Positions 22,040 through 32,512 of a stretch of DNA of 64,000 nt are shown piece by piece. Source of the stretch: Phytophthora sp. 'mugwort' (lineage: Eukaryota; Oomycota; Peronosporomycetes; Peronosporales; Peronosporaceae); the NCBI GenBank assembly GCA_033558025.1, contig JAUCEF010000004.1:2666001-2730000 (forward strand). The letters run 5' to 3'. Numbering within the stretch: the stretch's first letter is position 1; each line of letters opens with the position of its first letter. Made by a program: the position numbers and the translations under genes. The notes below the pieces were generated by a model. That model did no database searches. It was not told the origin of the DNA and worked only from the letters and a program-made list of their open reading frames with translations.

Positions 22040-23928
22040 ACGATGACTTTGGATCTGCGGCAAGGCGAGTCGCGCGGATACTGGAAGTACCATTTCCCCG
22101 GCAAACACTCCAAGCAGACGAAAGCGAACAGCAAGATCAACAACTTTAAGGCTGTGGCGCTTCTTGACTCAGGATCCGAGGTGTCGATCAGCGACGCCAC
22201 CATTGCGCGAAAATAGGCCGCCATATCGACACAAGGCAGAGTCAAGAATGCCTCGGAATTGGTGGAAAGCTATATGTCGCGGAAGGACGCACACGGATCA
22301 AGCTTACCTTGGCGGGATCCTTGGTGTACTTCTACGACGTCTGGGTGGGAGACGATCTGCCGCCGGACTACCAAGCTATCCTTGGCATGGACTTTATGGT
22401 TCCGGCTGGGTTCCGGCTGGAACTCGGCGAAGGATCCATGTGCCTACCGGACGAGGTGCGAGTCTTGTTGCAGCGGCGCCGCCAGATCTTCAACGACAGA
22501 TCCCGCCCGGTGTTTGTGGACGAGCAACTGACGGTGGGGGTTGCAGATTCCATGGAGCTCCCGCTGCGGATCCGATTTCTGACAATGAAAAGCTGTGGTT
22601 AGTTCGCGGTAAGCGCTTGGTGCCCACCCTAGTTAAAGGGCCAGGCAGGATCCACTACTTACATATCACGAACCTGGGCAACACGAAGCTGATCTTGAAC
22701 AGGGACGTGCAGATCGGATTGCGGCTGACCGGGGATCACGTTCCTCGCTAGCCGGGCTTCGTCTCTGTAGGATCCGGGCGCTACGCCGAGTGGCAAACCT
22801 TGGCGTGGGAAACCACTACATATGCAGCATCCGCCGTAGCAGCGGCGCCGCCAGCGTCGGAACTGGAACCCGCAGTTGATCGTGTGGAGATCGACACGCC
22901 GACCAGATCCTGCCGCGATCGAAGGCACGTAACCCCACAGGAATTGAGGACGTGCGCCAAGAGGCGTACCGGGTGGCGGTGACCGGCCCTCTGAATGCAA
23001 GTCAGGGACAGAACAGTGCGACATCCAATTTAAAACATGAGCGTAATAATGCCCTTCTCGTGTACCCTGTATCGGTGACGTGCTTCGGGACGGACAATTG
23101 GCGCGAAGGTCGCGATATCTGACGGAAGCCCACCCAAGGAAAGCCTCGGTAGTGCAAGAGGGTGCGGCAGACGCACCCGACGACGGCGGTCAAAATGAGA
23201 CCTCGCACGACCCCGCCCGAGGCTGGGATCCCGAGATCGATCCGACGACAGACGTCACTGTCGCGATGCGTATCGCTGATTTTTCGGTGGGAAGATGAGG
23301 CGATCAGGCCACCAGTCACCAGACCCTGTACAAGGACCGGGGCACGGTTTCATATCGACAGGAACGCCCGACGACCGCAATGCGCGCCGCGAGGGCCGCG
23401 CGAAGGGAGCCTCGCCTAGAGAAGGCCCCAAAGGGAGTTGAGTGCTCGGGCCTGGAGGGAAAGTTGCGCAAGGGAAGACGAAGGGAACGGTGCCGCCCAC
23501 GAAGCCGACAGAACTGGGTGCTGAGCAATCACCGTTGATCGACGTGCCGGAGTCAGGCGGCCTTCTGGAAGTGGAACTCCCGTCGTTAGACCAAGCCACA
23601 CGGCTTCCAATTGAGGATCCCGCCGACAAGCCCGAGGCCCGAGTCAAGGATCGCGTGGAGGATCGCCCGGCGGAAGCGGCAAGAACGGATCTGGATAGTG
23701 GCACCAAGATACATGACGACTGGAAGGAGATCCAGTCGAGGATCCCGAGGTCTACTACCACGACGGAGGCATACTGCACGCCGAAGAAGTATAAAGCGAG
23801 CTGGCTGTGCTGCCGGAGGTAGCATTCAACGGGGTCAAGGTGCGGATCGAGGATCTGCAAGTGGGGGATCCTTAGGTGAACACAGAGGAGGAGATCCGTC
23901 AGCTGCGGGACATTATCTCGTCCTACCA
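22040..23928 (+). pseudogene. Gypsy retropepsin and pre-RT region
   Basis: NNFKAVALLDSGSEVSISDATIARK (22,137-22,215) carries the aspartic protease D-S-G active site. Next, in another frame, come GSLVYFYDVWVGDDLP and YQAILGMDFMVPAGFRLEL (22,313-22,430), the end of the protease fold, then HYLHITNLGNTKLILNRD and GFVSVGSGRYAEWQ. The linker up to EEIRQLRDIISSYQ (23,928) is Glu/Asp/Pro-rich. Multiple shifts and stops. RT, RNase H and integrase are absent because the sequence ends at the Polinton A junction. Confidence 0.75.
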
Positions 23929-23929
23929 G

Positions 23930-24240
23930 AGTAGTGGTTTACAGTACACAATTGGGGCTGATTTTTATAATTCCATCTGGATGTACTAAAACAATGTTTA
24001 ACTCATGAATTAGCAAAGGGATAAAACCCTAAATAATTTAGGCAGCCTCTGTCGATAGCCAATATGCAAAGAGACATATCTTGTGTTCTCAAAGGTCCTG
24101 ATAGCGGAATATGTAAAGGTGCATAATTTTGTGAATATAAGATCTAATATTTTGCCTATATGAAGTTATTCAAATATCAGGTTAAAAAATATATAGACGT
24201 TCCATCCTGATAGATAAATATAAAGGTATAAGGACCATAA
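23930..24240. other. AT-rich left end of Polinton A
   Basis: No gene. Begins AGAGTAGTGG or AGTAGTGG right after the gypsy frame; Polintons usually begin with AG, so this may be A's terminal repeat, but the opposite end needed to prove an inverted repeat is missing. It does not match B's repeat by eye. Confidence 0.35.
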
Positions 24241-24241
24241 C

Positions 24242-24535
24242 AATGAATAAGTTAATTTTCAACTCAAAGCATTCAACACTCGAGGCAATAGTTAAAGATC
24301 GATCCTACTGTAAGTGGCAGATGAAACATCATGGTTTCAGAAACGGCTCGAATATGGTCTCGTCAAAAACACGTTAGAGCCTTGTGGGTGTGGCGTAGGT
24401 CTCGTCAAGGAAACTGAATATGTTGAAGTATTTGATCCACGTAATAGAACGTGGTGTTATTCGGATAGAAACTGTTGCTATAAAACTGGAGAAATATGCA
24501 AGTATATGTGTCTGAAATGTGGATACCAGAAATAA
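24242..24535 (+). pseudogene. ExoX-C-like plus Cys-rich small protein
   Basis: An ATG frame from 24,242 reads LIFNSKHSTLEAIVKDRSYCKW, which resembles the ExoX-like C-terminal unit (FGKHKSKT..EEV...YCRWL) found elsewhere in these elements. It then shifts into a 73-codon frame rich in paired cysteines (CGCGVG, DRNCCYKTGEICKYMCLKCG) ending at 24,535, probably a zinc-binding segment. The second frame has no ATG and a stop just upstream, so it depends on the first, and a frameshift lies near 24,330. Function unknown. The gene at 39,264-40,082 in Polinton B also combines Cys clusters with an ExoX-like unit. Confidence 0.45.
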
Positions 24536-24631
24536 AGTATGAATTTCATAGGTTTTCTCTGAATTTCAAAACTTATTCTATGTTTTCTCAAAAAGTAAGG
24601 GGCTATGTATATAGATAACCTAACTGATAAC

Positions 24632-24955
24632 ATGTCGAGCTAACTAATTTTTGGAAAATACAAGGGCACTAAGATCGAAAAAGTATATACTTCTGATCCT
24701 GGTTATTGTCGATGAATATTGAACCAACCCAATCTAAATGTTAGCGAGGAAATCAAGATATTCCTCCACTCCAAATTCCTAACTGATGATAATTCATATA
24801 TGATGACTTGGGGCAAATATCGCGGTAAGACCGTCAAGCAGATTAGTCGAATGGATTCGAACTATATCGATTGGCTTCGTAAGAGTCAATTTGTTATTGA
24901 GAAGTGTCCTAAACTACTTCAAGAATTGAACTATGCTATTGAGTTTTTTTTTCTA
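24632..24955 (+). pseudogene. Tandem ExoX-like C-terminal domain protein
   Basis: Homologue of the intact 106-aa ORF at 55,824-56,144. Two copies of a short unit are visible: LIFGKYKGTKIEKVYTSDPGYCR and MMTWGKYRGKTVKQI..NYIDWLRKS. The unit matches the C-terminal domain of exonuclease X-like proteins, thought to bind DNA; no exonuclease domain is attached. Two in-frame stops (after codon 3, and TGA where the homologue has Trp in CRWL) inactivate it, and a run of T near 24,940 obscures the end. It lies convergent with the major capsid gene. Confidence 0.6.
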
Positions 24956-24958
24956 AGC

Positions 24959-26673
24959 TGTGGTATAATCGATTACTTCCCCTGTAAGACGATCATAGCT
25001 TAGCTCCTGCTCGCTCACCACAGGGACCAACATATTGGTGCCCTGGCATCCAGCATTCGTGCCCTGGACCTGAATCGCCTGTGGGACATCACGCTCTGTT
25101 AGGCGGGTTACGTCAGCAAATCGAACGCGATTAGTCAGTGGCCATTCCTGGTAATCAAGAAGACCATTCACGAGCTCAAGAGTCGGATCACCGTTAATTA
25201 AAGCGATTTTCGCAATCTCGTTTGTGAAGTGATGAAAATCATAGTCATGACTGATGTCAAAGGTTTGGTGGGAACCAATGTGAACATTGAAGTTGCAGAT
25301 ACTCGAACCAGGTTAAGCGTCCACGGGGCCGAATCAAATAGACTTTGAAACTCCTGTACAGTAGCAGAAGCGAAAGTACCAGTCTGCTCGGCGAAAGGAA
25401 GGAGAATGATATATTAGCAGTCTTAACAGAAGCTGGTAACTGTAGATCGAAAGCAGCATTGTATTGAGTCGATTGCTTTCCTACACAAGCTCGCTGGTAG
25501 AACCATTGTGCGTAATAATCATTAAAGCGGACTTCTTCACAGGCTTGAAAATAATTGCCTGAGGGTTCTCAAGATGCGCAAACGGGACGTACAGACCAGA
25601 AGTGGTGAAAGGCATATAAGTACCGTCAATTGAAGGTTCAAGGGCATTAACGACAGCACCCCAACCAATACTGGACCCGGCAGAAGCAGCAAGGACTCCA
25701 GCCATGGGATTACCAGTCGACGAAGCAGACACCATCACCGGACAGGTATTGCCACTTGCGAGAGTAGTGCAGGTGAGAGACATACCCTTCGATGCGTCGA
25801 CAGCAATAATGGAAATAACCTGGTTGGCACGGAAGCGTAGGCGGATCTGAGGGTTCGGCGTGAGGTCTAGCTCCTTGAAAATGGGATGTAGATCAGTTTA
25901 GCTTAATCTTGAGCATGTAGTTCCACGTTCCCATGATCGCGTTAGCAGTAGCAGCACCAGCTACGAAGGTAGCACGCGCCAATTGATTTTTGATTGTAGT
26001 AGAAGTTGCAGCCGCACCAAGTGAAGGCCACAAAGTGGAGAAATCATATTCAGCGTTAGGAGGGTTCGACAACAGACGCTTTACAAGACCATCATTAACG
26101 ATAGAGGCACCACCAGATGGGCCAGTAGTAGCAAACGAAGATGAGAAGGCAATAGTATTAGTGTAAACCATCTCCCGTAGTAGATGGTTTAGCAGAACTA
26201 TACAAAGCTGACTGAGCGGCATCCGGATAAAGGAACGACTTAGCTCCATGCTTCTCAACATACTGAGGACTGTATCTTGTCTGAGCTCGGATATTGTTCC
26301 AAAACAGCTTGTAGTCAGCCATACTCACAACGGTCTTCCCGTTGACTTCAAGCGACATGCTATCGATTACATTCCAGTTACCGCATTTGAGCGTAGAACA
26401 GAAGCGGTTAGCTGGTAGAGTCTGGGCAGTACTACCGTTCTTCATCGAGATGTTTTTTTGTATGGTAGCACGATATAGGCATCGCGAAGACAAGCGAATC
26501 CTTCACTCCATTAAGCTGGGCAGTAGCATCAATAGTAATGACACGACTCTGATACGATCCCTAATTGAGATAGATTTGGTGGGCACTCGCTTACCGGAAG
26601 ATGCCTTGATCTCCGGGTCGCTCTTGAGCGAGCTCTGGTACATATATTGGTCGGATAGTTGAGTTTCACTCAT
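24959..26673 (-). pseudogene. Polinton major capsid protein (double jelly roll)
   Basis: Starts at ATG 26,673 (MSETQLSDQYMYQSSL..), the same opening as the B copy (MSDTT). Alignable blocks with B: LKCGNWNVIDSMSLEVNGKTV (26,390-26,330) versus LKCNVTNVVDSLTVELNGKN; AGVLAASAG..PFTTSGLYVPFAHLENPQAIIFKPVKK (25,710-25,530) versus PFTTSRLMIPFYHL..IQKPVK; and DVPQAIQVQGTN..LVPVVSEQEL (25,095-24,990). In Polintons this roughly 550-650-residue protein forms hexon-like trimers of the icosahedral shell. At least four frameshifts. Identification rests on position, length and the paired homologue, since capsid proteins lack catalytic motifs. Confidence 0.8.
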
Positions 26674-26685
26674 CGTTGAATCTAT

Positions 26686-27099
26686 ATGGATTCTAATATA
26701 CTTTCATCGAAATTAAATATTATGGCTTATCTCATTAAGCTAATCACGAGCGATCATGATCTAATTGAACTTGCGGATCGATTAGGGGTCCATTTGGATA
26801 ATATATTCGAATTGAGTGAAATAACGAATCCACTCCCCCAAAAAGGTACGTACTTGGAGTTATTGAGGCCTCCTAACCTTGATCTGGGACAGTGGCAAGC
26901 GGTACATGATGGTGCATTTTTCGACTCGATGGGAGAAGCAGCTCCGACAAAATACGGAATTGGTAAATACAACCTAAACAATACCAAGGGGTATACGGAG
27001 ATTATTGTGGAATGGTGCATGCTCTTCCTGTATTGCAAACAAAAGCATAAGATGCATTTTTTAAATAGATTCAAAGATCTGACTCTAACCATTCTTTAG
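26686..27099 (+). pseudogene. Adenain-like maturation protease, degraded
   Basis: Open frame of 137 codons. ITSDHDLIELADRLGVHLDNI and LGQWQAVHDGAFFDSMGEAAP align with the B copy (VGHWVAVCDGSYFDSMGVPPP). In C48/adenovirus-type cysteine proteases the GHW His is catalytic; here it is Gln. The catalytic Cys-Gly pair (YCGVW in B) reads IVEW in the open frame, although the neighbouring frame contains DYCGM, so two compensating indels probably bracket the site. The frame is open but the enzyme should be dead. It would have cleaved capsid precursors. Divergent from the major capsid gene with only 12 bp between starts. Confidence 0.75.
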
Positions 27100-27134
27100 C
27101 AATTAGAATAAAATTAGATTGATTAATATAGTCA

Positions 27135-27888
27135 TGGTCAAAGATTTAGCAGTTTCAGCCATCCATCCCTGAGTCTAAGTTCAAGAGACATTCAAGTCTG
27201 GTACTCTTACATTGACTAAAGATGATTTGGGTGGTTCTGGTGCTACGCTTCATCTTCATCCTGAATGTATGCTAAAGCTCTCGAGCTCGCAAAACTGGTA
27301 AAGGGTTCGTTTGGCAATCGCGAATAAAGAGATTGGATATCCTTTCAAACATATGAACGGAGGGGGTATGCATGGAGTCAGTATTTGGTCTAAGATATGG
27401 AGCGTTATCAAATCCGCGTATCACTTCGCTAAGGACTCTGGCATTCTTAGCAAAGCAGCAGATGTAGCTGTTCCCGCTCTCGCAACCGCACTTGGTGCTC
27501 CCCAAGGGGCTATCCCAGCGAGAGCTGCTATCCGCTCAATGACAGGTATCGGGGTTTATGATAGCGATAAGGAAGGAGGACGCCTAACTATGAGTGATGT
27601 AAGGAAGGAGGCCAAACGTACTCTCGCTTACACAAAGTTCAGGGGAATTATTACTGATGCGGTCGATGCCGCAGAGAAGTTCTGCTTTCCTAGGCTACCA
27701 AACCTGAACATTGGGACCTCATCAATTCCTTCGAGGTGAGGTTCGCCGTCGATATGGAGTAGGTGTTGGCAAACCAAAGACAAAGGCTAAGAGATTTGCA
27801 AAATGTTCTCAGGAAGCTCGCGATCATATGGCTAATCTCCGTGCCATGAAGAAGAAGCCTATGCAAGCGGGGATCTCTAGATTGTAAC
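27135..27888 (+). pseudogene. Small Ala/Gly-rich virion protein candidate
   Basis: Conserved with 53,481-52,920 of B: LTKDDLGGSGATLHLHPE versus LNKSDLAGSSATLHLHPE near the N-terminus, then SIWSKIWSVIKSAYHFAKDSGILSKAADVAVPALATALG (an amphipathic, membrane-active-looking stretch), and a basic C-terminus (MANLRAMKKKPMQAG versus MARLRAMRKSS). Such small proteins next to the capsid and protease genes are common in Polintons and recall minor core or pVI/pX-like proteins, but no function can be assigned. Stop after codon 12 and two frameshifts. Protease sites could lie at the Gly-rich parts. Confidence 0.6.
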
Positions 27889-27927
27889 TTCCGCCTCATT
27901 ACGTTAAAAAAGAAACAAGCAATGGCT

Positions 27928-28822
27928 TTATTTTTTTTTGTCAAACAAAAGCATGATCGAGACCGAAGTGTCTCGATACTTAACATTCTGATCAGTCTGG
28001 TTGTAAATGGAGATCGTAATCGTCGTACGAGCACCGTTGTGACAGTTCATCCAAGCATATTGACTCGGTTTATAGCTAATTAGCTGTCCAACCGATGCAT
28101 CACCTGGATCGAATGCACTCAGAATATCGCCACTCGCAACGTATTCATTCTTAATGAGATCGCGTAGTACGATGTATGAACTCGTATGATGGATCTGAGG
28201 GATCATGTTCGAAAGTTGAGCGCTTGCAACCGTTGCAGGGGACGATGGATATGTTCCAATAGTCAATCCAACAACCTTTCTAAACTCAGCATTATCGAAG
28301 ATCAGGAGCGGAACGCGCGTAGTAATAGGCAAACCAGAACCGCCGAAGCAATATAGATCAGTAGTAGGTCTAGTCCAGGTACCTCCAACGGTAGGTAGAG
28401 TCGTTGGTGTAGCGATGAAATCAAACTGAGCAGCATAATATACGCTATTTTCCGATAATTGGATGTAAAGACATTTTTTCCAGATGGATCAATGAGATAG
28501 GCGCCAGCATCAACGAGAGCAGTCTGGATGCTTCGATTGATATTGGCGTACGTGTAAATACCATCTGAGAGATTGATACTCACAATGGATGTTGTAGCAC
28601 CCGTAGGTACTTCGATTTCGAAAGTGTTGTTCCAGACCTGGGTCGCATCGATATTGTATTCGGAGCTGTACATGCTGATCGATTGAACGGCGCAAACAAC
28701 ATCGCGAGAAAATCGGCAGCAGAACCCGGAAACTGTATCGCCAAGTTGAATTGTACCCATCTTGAACGAGGTTCGTGGAATCCAGCTTGATAAAACTCGC
28801 ACACACTGTAAGCTATATTCAT
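27928..28822 (-). pseudogene. Polinton minor capsid (penton) protein
   Basis: Starts at ATG 28,822; blocks include IQFPGSAADF, SISMYSSEYNIDATQVWNNTF, INLSDGIYTYANINRSIQTAL and DAGAYLIDPSGKNVF, then an end frame 28,332-27,928 (ITTRVPLLIFDNAEFRKVVGL..). These match the B gene at 52,041-52,925 block by block (SMNMYNSQFNIDSTT, LRDGYYSYVNINASVQAAM). The D-G-Y/I-Y-x-Y/V pattern after a beta-strand pair is typical of Polinton penton proteins with one jelly roll. Three frames, hence at least two frameshifts; the gene ends with TAA after a lysine run. Confidence 0.75.
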
Positions 28823-28866
28823 CAGATCGCGATAAGCGCTAAAAAATATAATAACTTTATATAGGT

Positions 28867-29393
28867 ATGATTGGATGTGTATATAAGATTGCTAATGCAG
28901 ATGAGAACATCGTGTACATTGGCTCGACTACACAGATTTTTTCCACTTGTTGGGCTGAACATAAATATAATATAAACGCTGGATCGATGAACAAGTAGGT
29001 TGCTCAATTTACCAATACTTTGAACCCCAGGGTATTGAAAATTTTCAAATTGAAAAGATCAGTGAGCATGAAATCATGACCGGCGGCAGTTACGTGAGTT
29101 TGAGCAATTAGTAATTGATAGAACCTGACACGCGGTTAATTTCCAAAGGCCTTAAACAGACAGAAGATCAGTTTCAAGAACAAAAGCGCGCCCACAACAG
29201 ACGCCAATATGAGAATAGAGAGCAGCGCATTGAGTTTCAAAAGCGGTACTACAATGATAATAAAAAAACTATTAAACAAAGCATGTCGAAGAGACTCGAA
29301 TGTGAATGTGGTGACAATGTCAGGTGGATTGAGAGGAATAATCATTACGCAACACGGAAGCATCGACGCTGGCTTACCGATCAACAAGCTTAA
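28867..29393 (+). pseudogene. GIY-YIG nuclease with Cys/His C-terminus
   Basis: ATG 28,867 opens with IGCVYKIANADENIVYIGSTT, a textbook GIY-YIG N-terminal block (VYK..YIGST), followed by a His in AEHKYNI; a TAG follows. After frameshifts the end reads LECECGDNVRWIERNNHYATRKHRRWL, a CxC..H..H zinc-binding-like tail also present in the B copy (VCECGSSVSSRNMAQHRRSLKH). GIY-YIG enzymes nick or cut DNA, as in mobile-element homing or viral recombination. Its stop codon overlaps the stop of the convergent ATPase gene by two bases. Confidence 0.75.
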
Positions 29394-30072
29394 AAATCAG
29401 CTGGATTGATTACTTCATTAAAGTTATATCGTGGTTGACTTTTCACGCTGTCTACAAGTAAGATTTAACCTCTGTTCGTGATATTGCTTTATTATAGGCA
29501 ATCATTATTTTTTGTCGTCTATGGCATTAATATTGAAGTCACGGACAATCATTTGCAAGTCCCTTTTACTATTTGCTCGTAGAATAGCAACAATTTCAAA
29601 AATCGAATCATCTTATCAGTTGCAAAATAGCTGTGGCTTAAGAATATAGTTGATAGCTTGAAGTGTCTTCCACGAGTATAGTAGTGGGAAAAGATATTCT
29701 TCTGGAGTAGCTTATCGTTACGGTATCGTCTATGATAACCAGCTCGGGTTTGTTAGAGTTCATGGGTGTATGACGTACTTGATCAACGCTCGGCGGCATA
29801 TCGGGGTCAGCGAAAGTGATGAAGTCTTCAAGCTTGTCGCGGAGATACTCATACAGCTCCTGGTGAGGATTACGGGCAATGATCGTTAAATGAGCAAATA
29901 CGTGAGGGAAATGTTTGAGAATAAACATATAAAGATTGTTTTTTTCCACTGAAAGAGGGGCCGAGGACAATCGTTCTAAATAGCTTTTTAATGTCAAGCA
30001 CAGGATATCACCCATACCAACTGTCTTGTACTTCTTACCCCATGAAGCACCGAAGTCTGGAATACCGCTCAT
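29390..30072 (-). pseudogene. FtsK/HerA-type packaging ATPase
   Basis: Starts at ATG 30,072. The Walker A segment GPSFSGK lies in the frame LFRTIVLGPSFSGKK and the following NLYMFILKHFPHVF in another; the shift occurs in a seven-T run (seven A on the coding strand) at about 29,939-29,945, inside the P-loop. Then AHLTIIARNPHQELYEYLRDKL and Walker B LVIIDD match B exactly in position. After another shift FLSHSYFATDKMIR and a final PRYNFNE correspond to B's end (LRYNFNEQPITF). The enzyme pumps viral DNA into capsids. About 225 residues as expected. Confidence 0.8.
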
Positions 30073-30191
30073 GGTCGTGTCTTTAATCGCTGAGTCTATA
30101 TAGGTCGAGATAAAACAAACATGAGTTCTGGTTTTTCATATCCTTAACCAATATTCATATCACCGATCTAGAATCCTGCATTCTATCTAAA

Positions 30192-31959
30192 ATGGATGCC
30201 AGTGGTTATCTAACCTACGAATATGCGCAGACTTTATACCTTGCTAAAAATGATTATCGCGTGACTTATATATCAGGCGTTACTCCTGCACCGGCAACAC
30301 AGGGTATAGCTCTCGTGCCAGGTAATAATAGCGATATAAGCGGTACTGGTATACTATCTTGTGCAAGCTTGTTTGTAAATGGATCCAGTGTTTCCGCACT
30401 CCTTCATACATATTGGGCATTACGCCCGGCTCAGTCTCTCCTGGTAAAGCACTCGTACTGGATGGCGGCGTGTCCGCTGCTCAACTGAGCGGTACGTAAC
30501 TAACCACGGCTCAGCCTAATATCAATTTAGTTGGTACTCTTACATCACTGAGCGTCAACGGTTCCTTGACCATATCTGGTCATCAAGAGTACTCTCTATT
30601 ACTGGAGCATCCTCATATATCGATTCGTCATCGTACAGACTCAGTGGAGTAGTTACTGACCTAAGCGTACTCGACGGTGGATACGGTGTTCGCTCACCAA
30701 CAAAGCTTTGATATCAGATTCGTTCAACGTGATACGCGTTCCACTTGGTGTAACTGGTCAGGTTGCATCGCTTTTTACGGGAATACTCCAAACAAGGAAA
30801 TAGTATATCTCTTTCGTGATCTCGACGATGAGGGACTCACCATCGGGACCCGAGCATATACTATTCAGAAACGCTATCCACTACTTCACCTTGTGGGTGG
30901 GTACGATCAATCGGGAGTAATTGGCACAAGCTCTGTTGAATACAAAGAGATTGTTCATTCAGAGCTCAAGCTCATTGGCTTTGCTACTAATTATCAATCC
31001 GGTTGGTTGCACAGCTGTCTATTGGGATTACAGGCCTGGGGTGGGAATGCCGGAACTCAATTTTACAGTCGCTCTCAATATCGTATCAGGATCTTCGACG
31101 ACGAGCGCTTTCGCATCATCAAATAATCTGATACTTCTTAATGATGGGAGAAAATGCCTAAATACTACTACTCCATCGGGTTCATACCAGCTGACCATAA
31201 ATGGTTTAAGTGCATATAATGGAGCCTATATCGTCGGTGGATCTACTATGCTCCACCTATATAACAAATATCACCATTTACTGGTAGGACAAGCATTCTA
31301 CTCGATGGTACTAGGTTTTCAAGTTGGGAATTATCCACTGGCGGGACAGCTCATAGCAGCGCAGCAGATAGCATGTACTGGTATAATAACGGAGCAACAA
31401 GGATGATACTAACTTCTACTGGGCGCCTCGGAATTGGTACTACGAGCCCTTCGAGTTATTGCACATTGGATCTTCAAATTCGTTCACTTTTCGTATGGGC
31501 GGTAGTACTGTATATCGACTTAGAACTGACAACGGAGTTACAGAAAGCGCTCTCGGTCCGATCGACTACAACGTCTCTGCTGTCTTCTCGGGTTACATTT
31601 CGTGCCAAGCGATGGCAATGACCTCTGATCGACGACTCAAGCGAAATATTCAAAGTGCTTTTCTCGATCGCATCAGGCGTCTCTACGACACCGTTAATGT
31701 AGTTCTGTATGATTGGATTGAGTCTGAAAATCGACCAGGGCAGGAGGTAGGGTTGTTAGCTCAAAATCTTGTTCGGCTAAATTATTTGACCAGTGTCTTC
31801 TATCGAGACGATATCGAAGAGGGAGAGGATCCGTCGCTCGAACCAGCAAAGCAACAGTTGAACGTTGACTACAGTAGGATTGCAGTATATAACATGAAGA
31901 TGATTCAACACCTCCTCGATGAGATTGAAAAAACAAAAAATCGTCTAGTTAATATATAA
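30192..31959 (+). pseudogene. Fibre protein with S74 chaperone domain
   Basis: N-terminus MDASGYLTYEYAQTLYLAKNDYRVTYISG resembles the B fibre (LSLEMADALFLSKTDYRLSIISG). The shaft is Ser/Gly/Thr-rich with beta-helix-like repeats (SPGKALVLDGG-type units). The C-terminal frame 31,459-31,959 has MTSDRRLKRNI, the catalytic Ser-Asp of peptidase S74 (endosialidase-type intramolecular chaperone), then GLLAQN and a C-terminal coiled coil (IQHLLDEIEKTKNRL). Such chaperones trimerise fibres and cut themselves off. Several frameshifts break the shaft (30,480-31,460), while the chaperone frame is open. It probably forms a host-attachment spike. Confidence 0.75.
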
Positions 31960-31961
31960 TC

Positions 31962-32132
31962 ATGGGGTGTAGACCGAGTAAGGAGCTTAAAAAGAATGTA
32001 ACTACGGATGATCCAAAGCAATTGTTGGGTCGACCATGCTACACGCTGACAGAATCATTGTTCATGGGGATAGCGTTTTTCTCCCCACACGGAGTCCTGA
32101 TGGGGAGTCTGCAATATTTGAGATCTGTTTAA
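31962..32132 (+). CDS. Possible 56-aa ORF after fibre
   Basis: An ATG frame starting 2 bp after the fibre stop (MGCRPSKELKKN..). The Met-Gly-Cys start could be acylated. No homologue was seen in B, so this may be chance. Confidence 0.2.
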   Translation: MGCRPSKELKKNVTTDDPKQLLGRPCYTLTESLFMGIAFFSPHGVLMGSLQYLRSV

Positions 32133-32512
32133 GCGACAAAAATTAACATCTATCGAGGGTATCGAATAGACTCGTGCGGAATGGTCTTGTTTAAATAGCG
32201 ACACGCGGGGCGTGGGGTCGCTGACCCGCGAGGCTTAACAGCTTAAACGTCTTCATAGGTTTTGCTTTTTTTCTTTGTTGGTAAGCCCACATGCGTCCTC
32301 CCTCAGTCTGAGTCGATACGTCCACCTTCTTTTTAATTTTATCTAAATCTAAATCTGTTGCCCAAACAGCTGCCTGTGTCTTCTAAAGGTCGATCATGGA
32401 TGATTAGATTCTTCATGATAGCTTTTAGCTCAGCAACGTTGAGATCAGAGGTATCGCCATAGCTATCGGCTGAGCTCAAATGATACGGGGATTAAAGAAG
32501 AACACGCTTGAT
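32133..32512. other. Intergenic region with GC hairpin
   Basis: No gene. Near 32,213-32,225 a small palindrome GGGTC-GCT-GACCC lies in a GC-rich island in AT-rich DNA. A very similar GTGGGGTCGCAGACC occurs at 44,484-44,498 near the start of B's integrase. Confidence 0.45.

Larger units (their letters stand above)
19085..23928 (+). mobile_element. Third gypsy element, GATC-rich, plus strand
   Basis: Gag, zinc-knuckle and retropepsin follow in order on the plus strand. The coding sequence stops just before the reverse transcriptase would begin: EEIRQLRDIISSYQ at about 23,890-23,928 is the segment that normally leads into RT, and AT-rich Polinton A sequence follows. Confidence 0.8.
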
